Shown: positions 20,867 to 31,799, counted from the first letter of the stretch. The stretch: DNA of 35,511 nucleotides from an uncultured Ignatzschineria sp. (GCA_947632245.1 CANRON010000007.1:1-35511), one strand, 5' to 3'. Notes: generated from the letters alone by a model not told the origin. Numbers and translations are program-made.

Positions 20867-20923
20867 TTCAGATAAGCCTTAAATATAGCGCTGTTAATTT
20901 TCGATGAAAGACAAAGAACAAAG

Positions 20924-20956
20924 AAAAGCCCGAAGTAATAATACTTCGGGCTTTTT
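20924..20956. terminator. bidirectional terminator between convergent PfpI-family gene and pckA
   Basis: AAAAGCCCGAAGTA-ATAA-TACTTCGGGCTTTTT. Confidence 0.92.
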
Positions 20957-20979
20957 AACAATTTAGAATGGAGATCTAA

Positions 20980-22587
20980 TTATTTTTTAGGACCAACTTT
21001 TGCAAGTTCAGCACCTAATTCTGTATCTGTATACTTATCGAAGTTTGTTTCGAAAAGATCCGCTAATTTTTCAGCCTTTTCAGTCCACTCAGCCGCATCC
21101 GCGTATGTTGCGCGAGGGTCAAGGATTGCTGAATCAACATTTGCAATTGCTTTTGGTACTTCGAGGTTGAAGATTGGAATAATTTCTGTCTCTTCTTTAT
21201 CGATATCGCCTGAAAGGATTGCATTGATGATGTTACGCGTATCTTTAAGTGAGATACGTTTGCCTGTTCCATTCCAGCCTGTGTTTACGAGGTATGCTGT
21301 TGCACCTGACTCTTGCATGCGTTTTACTAAAACTTCTGCATATTGAGTTGGGTGAAGAAGAAGGAACGCCGCGCCGAAACATGCTGAGAATGTTGGTGTT
21401 GGCTCAGTAATACCACGTTCTGTACCTGCAAGTTTCGATGTGAAACCTGAAAGGAAGTAGTATTGCATTTGCTCTGGCGATAATTTTGATACAGGGGGAA
21501 TAACGCCAAAAGCATCTGCCGTTAAGAAGATTACTTTTTTCGCAGGACCCGCTTTAGAGATTGGTTCTACGATGTTATCGATATGATAGATTGGGTATGA
21601 AACACGTGTGTTCTCAGTTTTAGAGCCGTCTGTGAAGTCAACAACGCCATCATTAATCACGACGTTTTCAAGTAAGGCATCACGGCGAATAGCGCCATAG
21701 ATTTCTGGCTCTTGCTCTTTAGAGAGGTTGATTGTTTTTGCATAACAACCGCCTTCAAAGTTAAAGACACCATCATCATCCCAACCGTGCTCGTCATCGC
21801 CAATTAATTGACGATTGGGGTCAGTTGAAAGCGTTGTTTTACCTGTACCTGAAAGACCGAAGAAAATAGCAGTTTCGCCATCTTTACCGACGTTTGCAGA
21901 ACAGTGCATTGATGCAATGCCTTTGAGTGGAAGAAGGTAATTCATCACTGAGAAGAGACCTTTCTTCATCTCACCGCCGTACCAAGTACCACCGATCAAT
22001 TGCATATTTTCAGTTAAGTTAAATGCGACGAAAGTTTCTGAGTTTAAACCCATCTCTTTATAGTTTTTGTTTGAAACTTTAGCGCCGTTTAATACTGTGA
22101 AGTCAGGCTTAAAGTTTGCTTGCTCTTCTGCGGTTGGGCGAATGAACATGTTTTTAACAAAGTGAGCTTGCCATGCAACTTCAGTCACGAAACGAACCGC
22201 TAAGCGTGTTTCCGCATTTGCACCACAAAAGCCATCAATGACAAAAAGGCGTTTACCTGAAAGTTGGTTTAAAACGAGATCTTTGAGCTCTGTCCAAACT
22301 TCTTGCGTAATTGCTTTGTTATCATTTTTGCCTTTGCCTGAATCAGCCCACCAAACGGTATCTTGAGTGGTCTCATCGCGAACAATATATTTATCTTTAG
22401 GTGAGCGACCTGTATAGATACCAGTGTCAACACCCACTGCGCCGAGGTTTGTGACAGTCCCTTTATCAAAGCCTGATAGGCTTGGATCTGTCTCTTCTTT
22501 GAAAAGAACATCGTAGCTTGGATTGTATAAAACTTCTGTTGCGGTAATACCTTGCGCTTTTAGATCGTCAATAATCTGTTGTGACAT
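20980..22587 (-). CDS. pckA: phosphoenolpyruvate carboxykinase (ATP)
   Basis: [52 protein letters not shown] motifs. Confidence 0.97.
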   Translation of the reverse strand: MSQQIIDDLKAQGITATEVLYNPSYDVLFKEETDPSLSGFDKGTVTNLGAVGVDTGIYTGRSPKDKYIVRDETTQDTVWWADSGKGKNDNKAITQEVWTELKDLVLNQLSGKRLFVIDGFCGANAETRLAVRFVTEVAWQAHFVKNMFIRPTAEEQANFKPDFTVLNGAKVSNKNYKEMGLNSETFVAFNLTENMQLIGGTWYGGEMKKGLFSVMNYLLPLKGIASMHCSANVGKDGETAIFFGLSGTGKTTLSTDPNRQLIGDDEHGWDDDGVFNFEGGCYAKTINLSKEQEPEIYGAIRRDALLENVVINDGVVDFTDGSKTENTRVSYPIYHIDNIVEPISKAGPAKKVIFLTADAFGVIPPVSKLSPEQMQYYFLSGFTSKLAGTERGITEPTPTFSACFGAAFLLLHPTQYAEVLVKRMQESGATAYLVNTGWNGTGKRISLKDTRNIINAILSGDIDKEETEIIPIFNLEVPKAIANVDSAILDPRATYADAAEWTEKAEKLADLFETNFDKYTDTELGAELAKVGPKK

Positions 22588-22622
22588 GTCTCTCGTTTCC
22601 TAAAAATTTGAATTCAAAATAA

Positions 22623-22641
22623 ATAAACACACACTGTTTAT
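22623..22641. promoter_or_regulatory. perfect inverted repeat just upstream of pckA, candidate operator
   Basis: ATAAACA-CACAC-TGTTTAT in the 109-bp dacC-pckA intergenic gap. Confidence 0.35.
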
Positions 22642-22696
22642 GTGGGAATTATGATAACTAATAAACTACAAAATTACTACAACAAAGTGACTAAAT

Positions 22697-23866
22697 TTAG
22701 AGCGCTTCTTTGAGATTGTTGATTTTATTGTTAAGTTTCGTGAGGAAGCTATCCCATAAACGTGTGAAGATACCTGTCTTTTCGACATCTTGCAGTGCAA
22801 CTACAGGAAAGCTATAAAGAAGGTGCTGATCAATATAAAATTCAAGATTTCCAACGGATTCACCTTTAGCGATCGGTGCTTCTAGATCTGGATTTACTTG
22901 AATTTGTGCTTTAAGGTTATTGTACTGTACGCGCGGGAGTGTTGCTGTGATCTCTTCACTGACGCCTACAGGGACGGTTTTTTCTGTACCGTGAAGGACA
23001 TTAACATCTGCAATCGTACTGCCTGCGTTATAAATTGTTTTTCGTTCGAAGTTTTGGAAGGCAAAGTTGATGAGTTCACGAGAAACGCGTTGACGATATG
23101 CTTCGCTATCTGCGCCCATGACAACCACAATAATTCTAAAACCATTACGCTCAGCACTTGAGGCAAGACCGTAGCCAGCACTATTAGTATGACCGGTTTT
23201 AATTCCATCTACAGAAGGGTCTTCCCATAATAGCGTGTTGCGGTTTTTTTGCTCGATATTATTCCATGTGAAGCTTTTTTGGGAATAAAACTTATAATGG
23301 TCAGGGAAGTTTTTGATGAGTGCGCGAGAAAGCAGTGCTAAGTCATAAGATGTTGTGATATGTTCAGGGTCTGGCAGGCCACTTGCATTTTTGAAATGGC
23401 TATCTTTCATGCCGATTTCCGCAGCTTTTTCATTCATGAGATATGCAAAAGCTTCTTCAGAGGCTGCTACGTGTTCCGCGAGCGCAACCGCGGCATCATT
23501 TCCGGATTGGACGATCAGACCTTGAAGTAAGTTGTCAACAGATACTAATGTCCCTTCTTCAAGGAACATCCGTGATCCCGTCATATTTCGGGACTTAGGC
23601 GATACATAGACCTTATCAGTTGTATTTATTTTCCCTTGCTGCAAGGCATCCGCGACTACATAGTCGGTCATAATTTTGGTGATACTTGCGGGTTCAAAGC
23701 GAGTAGAGCTATTGGACTCAGCAAGAATAGCGCCTGTTGTGTAATCCATGATGATCCATGATTTCACAGCGTATTCAGGGAGTTGTAATGTAGGTGATTG
23801 TGCAAAAGCAGTACTTGCTGCTGAGGCAATCATGAAAGTACAGATTGTGAAAATTTTCTTAAGCAT
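22697..23866 (-). CDS. dacC: D-alanyl-D-alanine carboxypeptidase (PBP5/6 family)
   Basis: Signal peptide, FEPASITKIM (SxxK), SGND (SxN), GIKTGHTNSAGYG (KTG), amphipathic C-terminus. Confidence 0.93.
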   Translation of the reverse strand: MLKKIFTICTFMIASAASTAFAQSPTLQLPEYAVKSWIIMDYTTGAILAESNSSTRFEPASITKIMTDYVVADALQQGKINTTDKVYVSPKSRNMTGSRMFLEEGTLVSVDNLLQGLIVQSGNDAAVALAEHVAASEEAFAYLMNEKAAEIGMKDSHFKNASGLPDPEHITTSYDLALLSRALIKNFPDHYKFYSQKSFTWNNIEQKNRNTLLWEDPSVDGIKTGHTNSAGYGLASSAERNGFRIIVVVMGADSEAYRQRVSRELINFAFQNFERKTIYNAGSTIADVNVLHGTEKTVPVGVSEEITATLPRVQYNNLKAQIQVNPDLEAPIAKGESVGNLEFYIDQHLLYSFPVVALQDVEKTGIFTRLWDSFLTKLNNKINNLKEAL

Positions 23867-23877
23867 GTCTTCGATCT

Positions 23878-24840
23878 TTAAAAATGGGTGATTGTAGTAG
23901 GAACAGGAATTGAGAATGCCGCATTTCCTGCTTCTTCACGGCTATTATAAGTGCCAATGTAGACCTTATAAAGACCGTTATCGTATTTTACTTGCGCAGG
24001 TTGATTCAATTGCCCAGTCATATTACTTTGGAAATTTCGTGCATTTTGCTCACTGCCGAAAGAGCCTAATTGAATATGATAACCGTTATTATTATGGTTC
24101 GCATTGATTGGTTGTTGATTCGTCTGTTGTGAATAACTAGCATCAATAAACTCAGGGGTCGGTGAGCCATCAAACTGCTGTTGCGCTAAGACAACAACAT
24201 CCTGTGGTGGCGTAAAAGGAGATGCGCTCTGGGTCAGATTATTGGTAGATATTTGCGCGCTGTTTTGCGTAAAGCTTTCAGTCGATTGCGACACTTTCGT
24301 GACGGGATTGATGCGCGGCTTTTTACTAGGGTCCAAATATTGGTGTGGGCCAATGGCCTCGACACGAACCGGTGCTGTCCCTTTTTGAACCACATTGAGT
24401 TCTTTAGCTGCGGCAAAAGAGAGATCGATAATACGCCCTTTTACAAAAGGACCACGATCATTCACAAGCACAGTGATTGATTTATTGGTTTCTGTATTGG
24501 TGACAATGACATAGCTTGGAATCGGTAATGTTTTATGCGCTGCGGTATACGCATGCATATCATATGGCGTGCCACTAGAAGTTGGTTTGCCATGGAATTT
24601 ATCCCCATACCATGATGCCATACCTTCCTCAACATACCCCTTTGAGGTCGGAAGTAATCGATAAGTCTTGCCAAAGACTACATAACTCGCGGGGTTGCCT
24701 GACTTGCTCAGTGGGTGCTCTTGTGGAATAGCACCTTTAGCAGTTGTTTTACGAGCTTTGTTACCATTAGCGGCACAACCTGCAATCAAAACGATTGCAA
24801 GTGTGCTAATGAGAAGTTTATGTTGAATCTTAAGCCCCAT
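23878..24840 (-). CDS. rlpA: septal ring lytic transglycosylase RlpA (lipoprotein, DPBB + SPOR)
   Basis: Lipobox LIAGC, ASWYGDKFHGKPTSSGTPYDMHAYTAAHKTLP, C-terminal SPOR-like GYHIQLGSFGSEQNARNF. Confidence 0.95.
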   Translation of the reverse strand: MGLKIQHKLLISTLAIVLIAGCAANGNKARKTTAKGAIPQEHPLSKSGNPASYVVFGKTYRLLPTSKGYVEEGMASWYGDKFHGKPTSSGTPYDMHAYTAAHKTLPIPSYVIVTNTETNKSITVLVNDRGPFVKGRIIDLSFAAAKELNVVQKGTAPVRVEAIGPHQYLDPSKKPRINPVTKVSQSTESFTQNSAQISTNNLTQSASPFTPPQDVVVLAQQQFDGSPTPEFIDASYSQQTNQQPINANHNNNGYHIQLGSFGSEQNARNFQSNMTGQLNQPAQVKYDNGLYKVYIGTYNSREEAGNAAFSIPVPTTITHF

Positions 24841-25940
24841 TATCTTTCAACCCCACGTTTAATCGCTTGTGAGACTTGGAATACGGCAAGCGCATATAAT
24901 TTAGAGTTGTTGTAGCGTGTAATGGCATAGAAGTTACGATATCCGATCCACCACTCATCGACTTTCGGGCTTGCTGATACTTCAAATTCAAATAAAGTGA
25001 CTTTTGCCGCAGGATCAGCATTTGTGATAATACCTGCATTTTTAAGCTGTTGAACTGTCTCTTTAGGTGGCGTTAAGCGACCTGTTTGTTTGAGTGCTTG
25101 GTAAGCATTATTCGATCCGCTAACGCTCACTTGCTCTGCTATCTTGCCATTGCGAACCCATCCGGCTTTCATGAGATAGTTACCCACAGAGCCAATTGCA
25201 TCAACAGGATTATTCCAAAGATCGCGTTTGCCATCCCCTGAAAAATCCACAGCATAAGCAAGATAGCTTGATGGCATAAACTGAGGATAGCCCATTGCGC
25301 CAGCATAAGAGCCTTTATAGCTAAATGGGTCACCGCCATTTTCATTGAGAATAGTGAAGAAGCTAGCGAGCTCTTTTGAGAAGAACTCAGCACGGCGAGG
25401 GTAATCAAACGCGAGCGTGGAGAGTGCATCTAATACTTTCCATGATCCTTTGTTTTGCCCATAGCCGGTTTCAACGCCGATGATCGCGGCAATGACAAAG
25501 CGATCAACGCCATATACTTGTTCAGCACGAATAAATGTCTCTTCAAATTCATTGTAGAATTTTACGCCATCATTAATACGTTTATCTGTCATGAAGATAG
25601 GGCGGTATTTTCCCCAGTTCATTACCCCTTCGGCAGGGCGATTCATCGCTTCAACGATCTTTGGTTGAAGTTTTGTCTGATCAAGGATGTTAGTCATCCA
25701 TACGGCATTGAGATTTTGCTCACGACTTACTTTGTTAATAAAGGCCTGAACATCAGCTCGTTTAGCAAGATCCGTACGTTCCGTTGAGTTCGAGGTCGCT
25801 TGTGCCGACTGTGTATTATTATATGTTTGAGTTGCCTCGCCTTTGCGAGATTCATGAAGATTGTTTTGATCCACTTTTGAAGCGCATGCGGATAAGGTCA
25901 GGGCGCTGATTAATCCCAATGCAAGTAAACGTAGTCTCAT
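24840..25940 (-). CDS. mltB: membrane-bound lytic murein transglycosylase B (MltB)
   Basis: Lipobox LSAC; IIGVETGYGQNKGSWKVLDALSTLAFDYPRRAEFF; SYAGAMGYPQFMPSSY. Confidence 0.95.
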   Translation of the reverse strand: MRLRLLALGLISALTLSACASKVDQNNLHESRKGEATQTYNNTQSAQATSNSTERTDLAKRADVQAFINKVSREQNLNAVWMTNILDQTKLQPKIVEAMNRPAEGVMNWGKYRPIFMTDKRINDGVKFYNEFEETFIRAEQVYGVDRFVIAAIIGVETGYGQNKGSWKVLDALSTLAFDYPRRAEFFSKELASFFTILNENGGDPFSYKGSYAGAMGYPQFMPSSYLAYAVDFSGDGKRDLWNNPVDAIGSVGNYLMKAGWVRNGKIAEQVSVSGSNNAYQALKQTGRLTPPKETVQQLKNAGIITNADPAAKVTLFEFEVSASPKVDEWWIGYRNFYAITRYNNSKLYALAVFQVSQAIKRGVER

Positions 25941-27076
25941 TATTGAATCCTTTTCTTAATAGAGGCAGGGTGTGAGTAGATATTCATTAATATACCAAAT
26001 GAGATAAAGAGCGTCATTATAGATGTCCCTCCATAGCTCAGAAAGGGAAGGGGAACGCCGACAACAGGTAAAATACCGCTGACCATGCCAATATTGACAA
26101 ATATATAGAAGAAAAATACAAGACAGATAGCGCCCCCTACTAATTGGAAGAATGAATCTTGGGCATTGAGTGAGATATATAAGCCTCGCCAGATAATGAG
26201 TAGATAGCCAATTAGTAATAAGACAGAGCCGATGAAGCCAAATTCTTCCCCAATAATGGCATAAATAAAGTCTGTCGTAGCTTCCGGTAAGAACTGAAGC
26301 GATACCTGCGTACTATTTTCCCAACCTTTGCCATAAAGACCGCCTGAGCCGATAGCAATTTTTGATTGAATGATTTGATAACCATTGCCTAAAGGGTCTA
26401 ATTCGGGGTTTAAAAAGGTTTCAACACGATCTTTTTGATACTCTTTCATACCAAAAAACCACATTGAAGGGATCGCTATGGCAATGCCAATGATTGCTAT
26501 TAATATGTATCGCCATTGTAATCCGCCCAGGAAAAGTACAATGACACCTGAGAAGAGGATTAAGATCGCGGTTCCTAAATCAGGCTGCATAAAAATCAAA
26601 GCCACCGGAATACCGATGATTAAGAGGCTACCCACAACATTGATGAAAGTTGGGGGGATATTTGTTTTATGAAGGTAGTAAGCGACCATCATCGGAACGG
26701 CAAGTTTAGCAATTTCAGAGGGCTGAAAGCGCATTACTTTCAAATCAATCCATCTATGAGCCCCATTTGCCTCAATACCGATAAATATAACAGCAAGGAG
26801 TAATAATAGCGCGATTAGGAAGAAAAGCGGGGTGAATTGTTTAATCCACTTTGGGGGAATAAAGGCAATCAGGATCATCATGACAAAACCAGCAATGATT
26901 TTCATCCCCTGCGACATCACATAATCCATATTGTGATTAGAGGCGCTCCACAATACTAACATGCTAAAAATGGTGAGCATTGAGATTAAGAACATCAATA
27001 CCGTATCAAGATGAAAAAAGGCGAGGAAACCGCGAGGTTTCACGACTTCAGTATGATAGAGTTCTTCATAGTTCAT
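25940..27076 (-). CDS. rodA: rod shape-determining protein RodA (SEDS)
   Basis: Polytopic SEDS protein; MQPDLGTAILIL, GMVSGILPVVGVPLPFLSYGGTSIM. Confidence 0.96.
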   Translation of the reverse strand: MNYEELYHTEVVKPRGFLAFFHLDTVLMFLISMLTIFSMLVLWSASNHNMDYVMSQGMKIIAGFVMMILIAFIPPKWIKQFTPLFFLIALLLLLAVIFIGIEANGAHRWIDLKVMRFQPSEIAKLAVPMMVAYYLHKTNIPPTFINVVGSLLIIGIPVALIFMQPDLGTAILILFSGVIVLFLGGLQWRYILIAIIGIAIAIPSMWFFGMKEYQKDRVETFLNPELDPLGNGYQIIQSKIAIGSGGLYGKGWENSTQVSLQFLPEATTDFIYAIIGEEFGFIGSVLLLIGYLLIIWRGLYISLNAQDSFFQLVGGAICLVFFFYIFVNIGMVSGILPVVGVPLPFLSYGGTSIMTLFISFGILMNIYSHPASIKKRIQ

Positions 27077-29196
27077 ATTTTGTCACCGCCTTGATGTTGA
27101 TCGTCAATTAATGTTTGAGTGCTGCTTTTAGCGCGTAAACGATGTGTTGCACCGAGGCGAATGTTCATCAATGACTTGAGATTTTGGGTCGGTTTTTCTG
27201 ATGAGTCTTGTTCAGAGTTATCTGGCGCAGGTGATTCTGGCGCAGAAAATGATTCTAATTCGAGGGTCGGTAGCGACTCTATGTCTGTGGCTTGTGATGA
27301 TGATTCTGCTTTAACGCGCGCTAAGGTCTCTTGGGCATAAGGGGTATCAAAATCTTTAAGCCAGGCATCTAATATTTTCTTGGCAATAGGTGCAGCAACG
27401 CGTGAGCCGGAGCCACCATTTTCCACAATCACAGAAATTGCGATCTTCGGAGACTCAGCTGGCGCAAAGGCGACATACCAAGCATGGTCATGGTGTTTGC
27501 GATCTAATTTTGAGGCGTTGTATTTAGCGCCTTGTGCGATTGTTTTAACCTGAGCTGTTCCTGTTTTTCCGGCAGTGATATAGTCGTTTGACTTTGTGGT
27601 ACGTGCAGTGCCTCGCGCGCCGTGGACAACTGCAATCATTCCATCAATGGCGGCATCCCAATATTTTTCATCCTTTAAAACGATGGATTCAATCGGATTT
27701 GGAAGGACAAACTCTTTTTGATTTGAAGGCGGCATCGCCGTTGCGCCCAAGATATGGGGTTCAAATGCTTCACCTCGCATGCCGACAATCGCCGTTGCTT
27801 GTGCAATTTGTAAGGGGGTCGTCAGCCAGTAGCTCTGGCCAATACCGGCCGTAATAGTATCGCCGGTATACCAAGGCTGTTTAAATCGTTGGCGTTTGTA
27901 TTCAGGCGTCGGCGCAACACCGCTTGATTCCCCTAAGAGATCAATATTTGTTTTACTGCCTAAAGCGAAAGGTTTTAAAAAGTCCGTCATTGTTGTGATG
28001 CCCATGTTATAGGCAAGTTCATAGAAAAATACATCACAAGAGCGCTCAATGGATTTACGGAGATCTGAAGGGCCGTAGTAGCCCATATCTCTAAATTTAT
28101 GATTATTACCAGGAACAGAAAAATAGCCTTTACAATTGATAATGGTATTTTCGGTAATGAAGTCATTTTGTAAGCCTGCTAGACCGATCTGCGGTTTAAT
28201 CACCGATCCCGGCGGGTAGAGCCCTTGCATGACGCGATTTAAAAATGGTGTCGAGGGATCCGTATTTAAAGCATTAAAATCATCGTGAGTGATACCATCT
28301 ACAAAAAGATTGGGGTCGTAGGTCGGTTTTGAAACAAAGGCGAGTACATCACCGCTTTGTGGATCAAGGGCAACAATCGCGCCATCAAAATCCTCCAATG
28401 CTTCTTCTGCAAGAATTTGTAAGCGTAAATCGAGTGTTAAATAGATGTTTTTTCCGGGAATAGGAGGGACTTCATCAATTTTACGAACAGTACGACCAGA
28501 GGAGCTTGCTTCTACGGTTTCAAATCCCATTGATCCTCGTAGGATCTCTTCAAAACTCTTTTCGGCACCTCGTTTTCCGATATGGGTAATACCGCTATAT
28601 TCATGAAGCAGTCCTTTCTCGTTAATCTCTTTAATATCACGCGTGTCCACTCGGCCCACATACCCAATTGCATGGACCGCACGATTTTTATAAGGGTAAG
28701 TACGAACAAGATCTGCTTTGAGGTGCATGCCATTGAGTTTGTGCATATTAATTGCAATGAGTGCGGACTCTTCCTCTGTAAGGCCTTTTTTTAGGACGAC
28801 ATTTTCTTGTCTCGTCGAGCGATTGAGGGCACGCTCAAACTGTTTTCGCTCCTCGGTGCTGATAGGGATAATCTCATTAACGGCATCAATAATCTCTTCA
28901 AGCGGTTCTGTGAGGTTCTGCCTCACGACTTCAAGATTATATACCGGTATATTTGTTGCTAAAACCTCGCCATTTCGATCAAAAATTTGGCCGCGTGTTG
29001 GGGGGAGAGGGAGGAGCTTGATACGATTGTTATTCGAGCGTGTTGTATAGAGATCATGCTCAATAAACTGTAGGTGAAAGAGACGAGTCATGAGAAAGAG
29101 AAGACCAATTAAAACCAGTGTCGCACAAATCAGTGCTCGCCCTAGAAAGAGAGAGTTGGTGCTAGGCTGTTTTTTTTGTGGTCTTTCAAGTGTCAT
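27073..29196 (-). CDS. mrdA: penicillin-binding protein 2
   Basis: PPTRGQIFDRNGEVLATN, YPPGSVIKP active site, TAGKTGTAQV; overlaps rodA by 4 bp. Confidence 0.96.
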   Translation of the reverse strand: MTLERPQKKQPSTNSLFLGRALICATLVLIGLLFLMTRLFHLQFIEHDLYTTRSNNNRIKLLPLPPTRGQIFDRNGEVLATNIPVYNLEVVRQNLTEPLEEIIDAVNEIIPISTEERKQFERALNRSTRQENVVLKKGLTEEESALIAINMHKLNGMHLKADLVRTYPYKNRAVHAIGYVGRVDTRDIKEINEKGLLHEYSGITHIGKRGAEKSFEEILRGSMGFETVEASSSGRTVRKIDEVPPIPGKNIYLTLDLRLQILAEEALEDFDGAIVALDPQSGDVLAFVSKPTYDPNLFVDGITHDDFNALNTDPSTPFLNRVMQGLYPPGSVIKPQIGLAGLQNDFITENTIINCKGYFSVPGNNHKFRDMGYYGPSDLRKSIERSCDVFFYELAYNMGITTMTDFLKPFALGSKTNIDLLGESSGVAPTPEYKRQRFKQPWYTGDTITAGIGQSYWLTTPLQIAQATAIVGMRGEAFEPHILGATAMPPSNQKEFVLPNPIESIVLKDEKYWDAAIDGMIAVVHGARGTARTTKSNDYITAGKTGTAQVKTIAQGAKYNASKLDRKHHDHAWYVAFAPAESPKIAISVIVENGGSGSRVAAPIAKKILDAWLKDFDTPYAQETLARVKAESSSQATDIESLPTLELESFSAPESPAPDNSEQDSSEKPTQNLKSLMNIRLGATHRLRAKSSTQTLIDDQHQGGDKI

Positions 29197-29245
29197 GTAC
29201 TTAAATTTACTCGAGATCTAATGTTTATGGGTGCGTGCTATTCTT

Positions 29246-29737
29246 CTATTTATCATTGATACCGAAAATATCACAAATTTCATTCAGGATAATATTGATG
29301 ATCGGCCAGAAAAGGCTGGAAACGACTATAGGCATAACCCAGTGAACAAAATTGGGCGTTGAATTCCCTAAAATTCCGTTCATCCAGATCGCAATTAAGG
29401 ATTGGGCAATGAAGGCTAAAGGGATTAAAATAGTCTGTTCCGGCAGTGTCCATGTGCTAATTCGTGGATAGAAAAGTTTAATCAGATAGCAAAGAAGGGC
29501 GAAGGTAAAGCCGTGTAGCCCCCATACAAATGACTTGGAGATATCAAGTAGCATGCCAGCAAGCCAAGCAGAACCTATGCTGAAATGATTACGTAGCTTG
29601 ATGGACCAGTAAATCATGATCATTGTTGTCCAGTTAGGACGAATGGCTTCAAAGAAATTAGGCATAGCGATTGTATCGAGTACGACCGAAAAACCAAACG
29701 TGATTAAGATAATCAGTGTGCGCTTGAGAAAGATCAT
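29246..29737 (-). CDS. mreD: rod shape-determining protein MreD
   Basis: Polytopic ~163 aa ORF between mreC and mrdA with MreD-like profile (RPNWTTMIMIYW, SFVWGLHGFTFALLCYL). Confidence 0.92.
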   Translation of the reverse strand: MIFLKRTLIILITFGFSVVLDTIAMPNFFEAIRPNWTTMIMIYWSIKLRNHFSIGSAWLAGMLLDISKSFVWGLHGFTFALLCYLIKLFYPRISTWTLPEQTILIPLAFIAQSLIAIWMNGILGNSTPNFVHWVMPIVVSSLFWPIINIILNEICDIFGINDK

Positions 29738-30583
29738 TTATTTCCCACCTTCAGTCAAAATTAAAACTTCTCGAATACGATCAAGCTTTACGGTCGGTGT
29801 TGCAATAATTTTAGCAAAATAACCGGTAGAATCCACTGTGATTGTTTTGATAATGGCAACGGGGTAACCTTGTGGGAATCGTTGGTCTAAACCAGAAGAG
29901 ACAAGCAAATCGCCGACTTTTACATCATCGTCAAAGGCAATGTTGGTAATCTCAATCTCATTGAGTTTCCCGGTACCATTGGCGATGCCGCGAATCCCGT
30001 TCCGATTGACTTCTATAGGAAGAGAGTGATGTGGGTCTGTGATTAAAATTACAGAGCTGCGTGAATTCGAGCTCGAATCTGTTTGACCGATAATGCCGAG
30101 ATTGTTAAGGACAGGAAGATTTTCTGTAACACCTTGGTCAGTCCCTCGGTTAAGAATCACTATATGGCGATAAGGGTCTGAATTGATCTGGATAAGCTCT
30201 GCAATAATCGTATTATGATCTAGCTTGGAGGAAGATTGTAGAAGCAGTCTTAGGCGCTTGTTTTCAGCGGTTAAGGCCGCCATCTGCTGAGTCTCATAAG
30301 AGAGGTAGAGCTCTTTCTCCTCGAGCGTTGCAATTTTTTGCAATAGAATCTCTTTATCGGTAAACCAGTCTTGGAGATTGTTAAATCCTTTGATGGGCAT
30401 TTCTGCAATGAGTGAGAGCGGGTAAATGATCTCCTCTAGATAGTATTTAGGGAGTTTTAAATAATCTGTTCTACGATCAAAAAACATAAGCATGATTGAG
30501 AGAAGGCAAAAAAAGATGACTTTGCCTTTAAGTCCAAATCTCTGGAATTCAAATTGTTCTTGAGTTCTGTCTTGTTTGTTCAT
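29738..30583 (-). CDS. mreC: rod shape-determining protein MreC
   Basis: Single TM plus coiled coil; PVLNNLGIIGQTDSSSNSRSSVILITDPHHSLPIEVNRNGIRGIANGTG. Confidence 0.95.
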   Translation of the reverse strand: MNKQDRTQEQFEFQRFGLKGKVIFFCLLSIMLMFFDRRTDYLKLPKYYLEEIIYPLSLIAEMPIKGFNNLQDWFTDKEILLQKIATLEEKELYLSYETQQMAALTAENKRLRLLLQSSSKLDHNTIIAELIQINSDPYRHIVILNRGTDQGVTENLPVLNNLGIIGQTDSSSNSRSSVILITDPHHSLPIEVNRNGIRGIANGTGKLNEIEITNIAFDDDVKVGDLLVSSGLDQRFPQGYPVAIIKTITVDSTGYFAKIIATPTVKLDRIREVLILTEGGK

Positions 30584-30668
30584 GGATCATTTAATTGTTA
30601 TTGAGAATCAAGCTACGTTGTTGCGACGCCATTTAAGTGCATATTATTCCCCACTTATAATAAAATAC

Positions 30669-30699
30669 GCCTCTAATTCTTACAAAAGGGATTAGAGGC
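30669..30699 (-). terminator. intra-operon hairpin between mreB and mreC, possible partial terminator/attenuator
   Basis: GCCTCTAAT ... ATTAGAGGC 9-bp perfect stem, followed on the - strand by GTATTTTATT. Confidence 0.5.
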
Positions 30700-30746
30700 T
30701 ATCGCTTATATTAAAGGTGCTGGCGCATGTTGTGAACTACAATTGA

Positions 30747-31799
30747 CTATTCAAGTCCAAATGCATTGCTGCCATATATGCCCTGAAGTTCGAGAGCTTT
30801 ACCACCGCCTCTCACGACACAGGTAAGGGGATCATCCGCAATAATTGCATCAAGCCCTGTTTCTTCGGAGATGAGCTGATCAATATTGCGAAGAAGCGCG
30901 CCGCCGCCCGTAATCACGATGCCTCGCTCAGAAATATCTGCTGCCAGTTCTGGTGGTGTTGATTCCAATGCGAGCTGAACTGCACTGACAATGCCTTGTA
31001 GCGGTTCCATTAAAGCTTCGAGGATCTCATTTGAGGTGATCGAGAACGTTCTAGGAAGGCCTTCGCTTAAGTTACGGCCGCGCACTTGAGTTTCGAGTAC
31101 TTCAGCAGTAGGGAAAGCGGTACCGATATCTTTTTTAATACGTTCAGCAGTGGGCTCACCAATCAGCATACCGTAGTTTCGGCGAACATAGTTGATGATC
31201 GCTTCATCAAACGTATCTCCGCCAATCCGTACAGAGTTAGCATATACAATACCCGTAAGCGAAATAACGGCAACTTCAGAAGTTCCACCGCCGATATCGA
31301 GCACCATAGAGCCCGTGGCTTCATGTACAGGAATACCAGCACCAAGCGCTGCTGCCATTGGTTCTGGAATGAGTCTTGCTTCTAATGCACCTGCGCTTTC
31401 TGCAGCTTCTTTGATTGCTCGGCGTTCTACATGGGTTGCGCCCGAGGGAACACATACGATCACGCGCGGATTAGGGCGACCTAGAAATATATTCCGTTTC
31501 AATACTTGATTAATAAAATTTTCAAGCATGATTTCAGTTTTAGGGAGATCGGCAATCACGCCATCTTTTAAAGGGCGGGTCGTTTCGATTGTATCTGGGG
31601 TTCTGCCAAGCATGAGCTTTGCTTCATGTCCTACAGCTGATAAACGTGGGCGGCCTGTTTTGCGATCGCGCTCAATAGCAACTACAGAAGGCTGGTTTAA
31701 CACAATCCCTTGTCCGCGCATATAAATCAATGTATTGGCTGTACCAAGGTCTATTGATAGATCACGGGAAAAAAAAGCCTTCAAACGTTTTGGGATCAT
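30747..31799 (-). CDS. mreB: rod shape-determining protein MreB
   Basis: [59 protein letters not shown]. Confidence 0.98.
   Translation of the reverse strand: MIPKRLKAFFSRDLSIDLGTANTLIYMRGQGIVLNQPSVVAIERDRKTGRPRLSAVGHEAKLMLGRTPDTIETTRPLKDGVIADLPKTEIMLENFINQVLKRNIFLGRPNPRVIVCVPSGATHVERRAIKEAAESAGALEARLIPEPMAAALGAGIPVHEATGSMVLDIGGGTSEVAVISLTGIVYANSVRIGGDTFDEAIINYVRRNYGMLIGEPTAERIKKDIGTAFPTAEVLETQVRGRNLSEGLPRTFSITSNEILEALMEPLQGIVSAVQLALESTPPELAADISERGIVITGGGALLRNIDQLISEETGLDAIIADDPLTCVVRGGGKALELQGIYGSNAFGLE

Noticed and set aside
25455-25787. 110-aa + strand ORF opposite mltB
   Set aside because: Antisense to a confident mltB reading frame; no independent support.
28718-29050. 110-aa + strand ORF inside mrdA
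   Set aside because: Antisense shadow of PBP2; composition looks like reverse-complement coding bias.
31192-31509. 105-aa + strand ORF opposite mreB
   Set aside because: Fully antisense to a clear mreB; no SD or recognisable domain; one of several antisense shadow ORFs in conserved genes.
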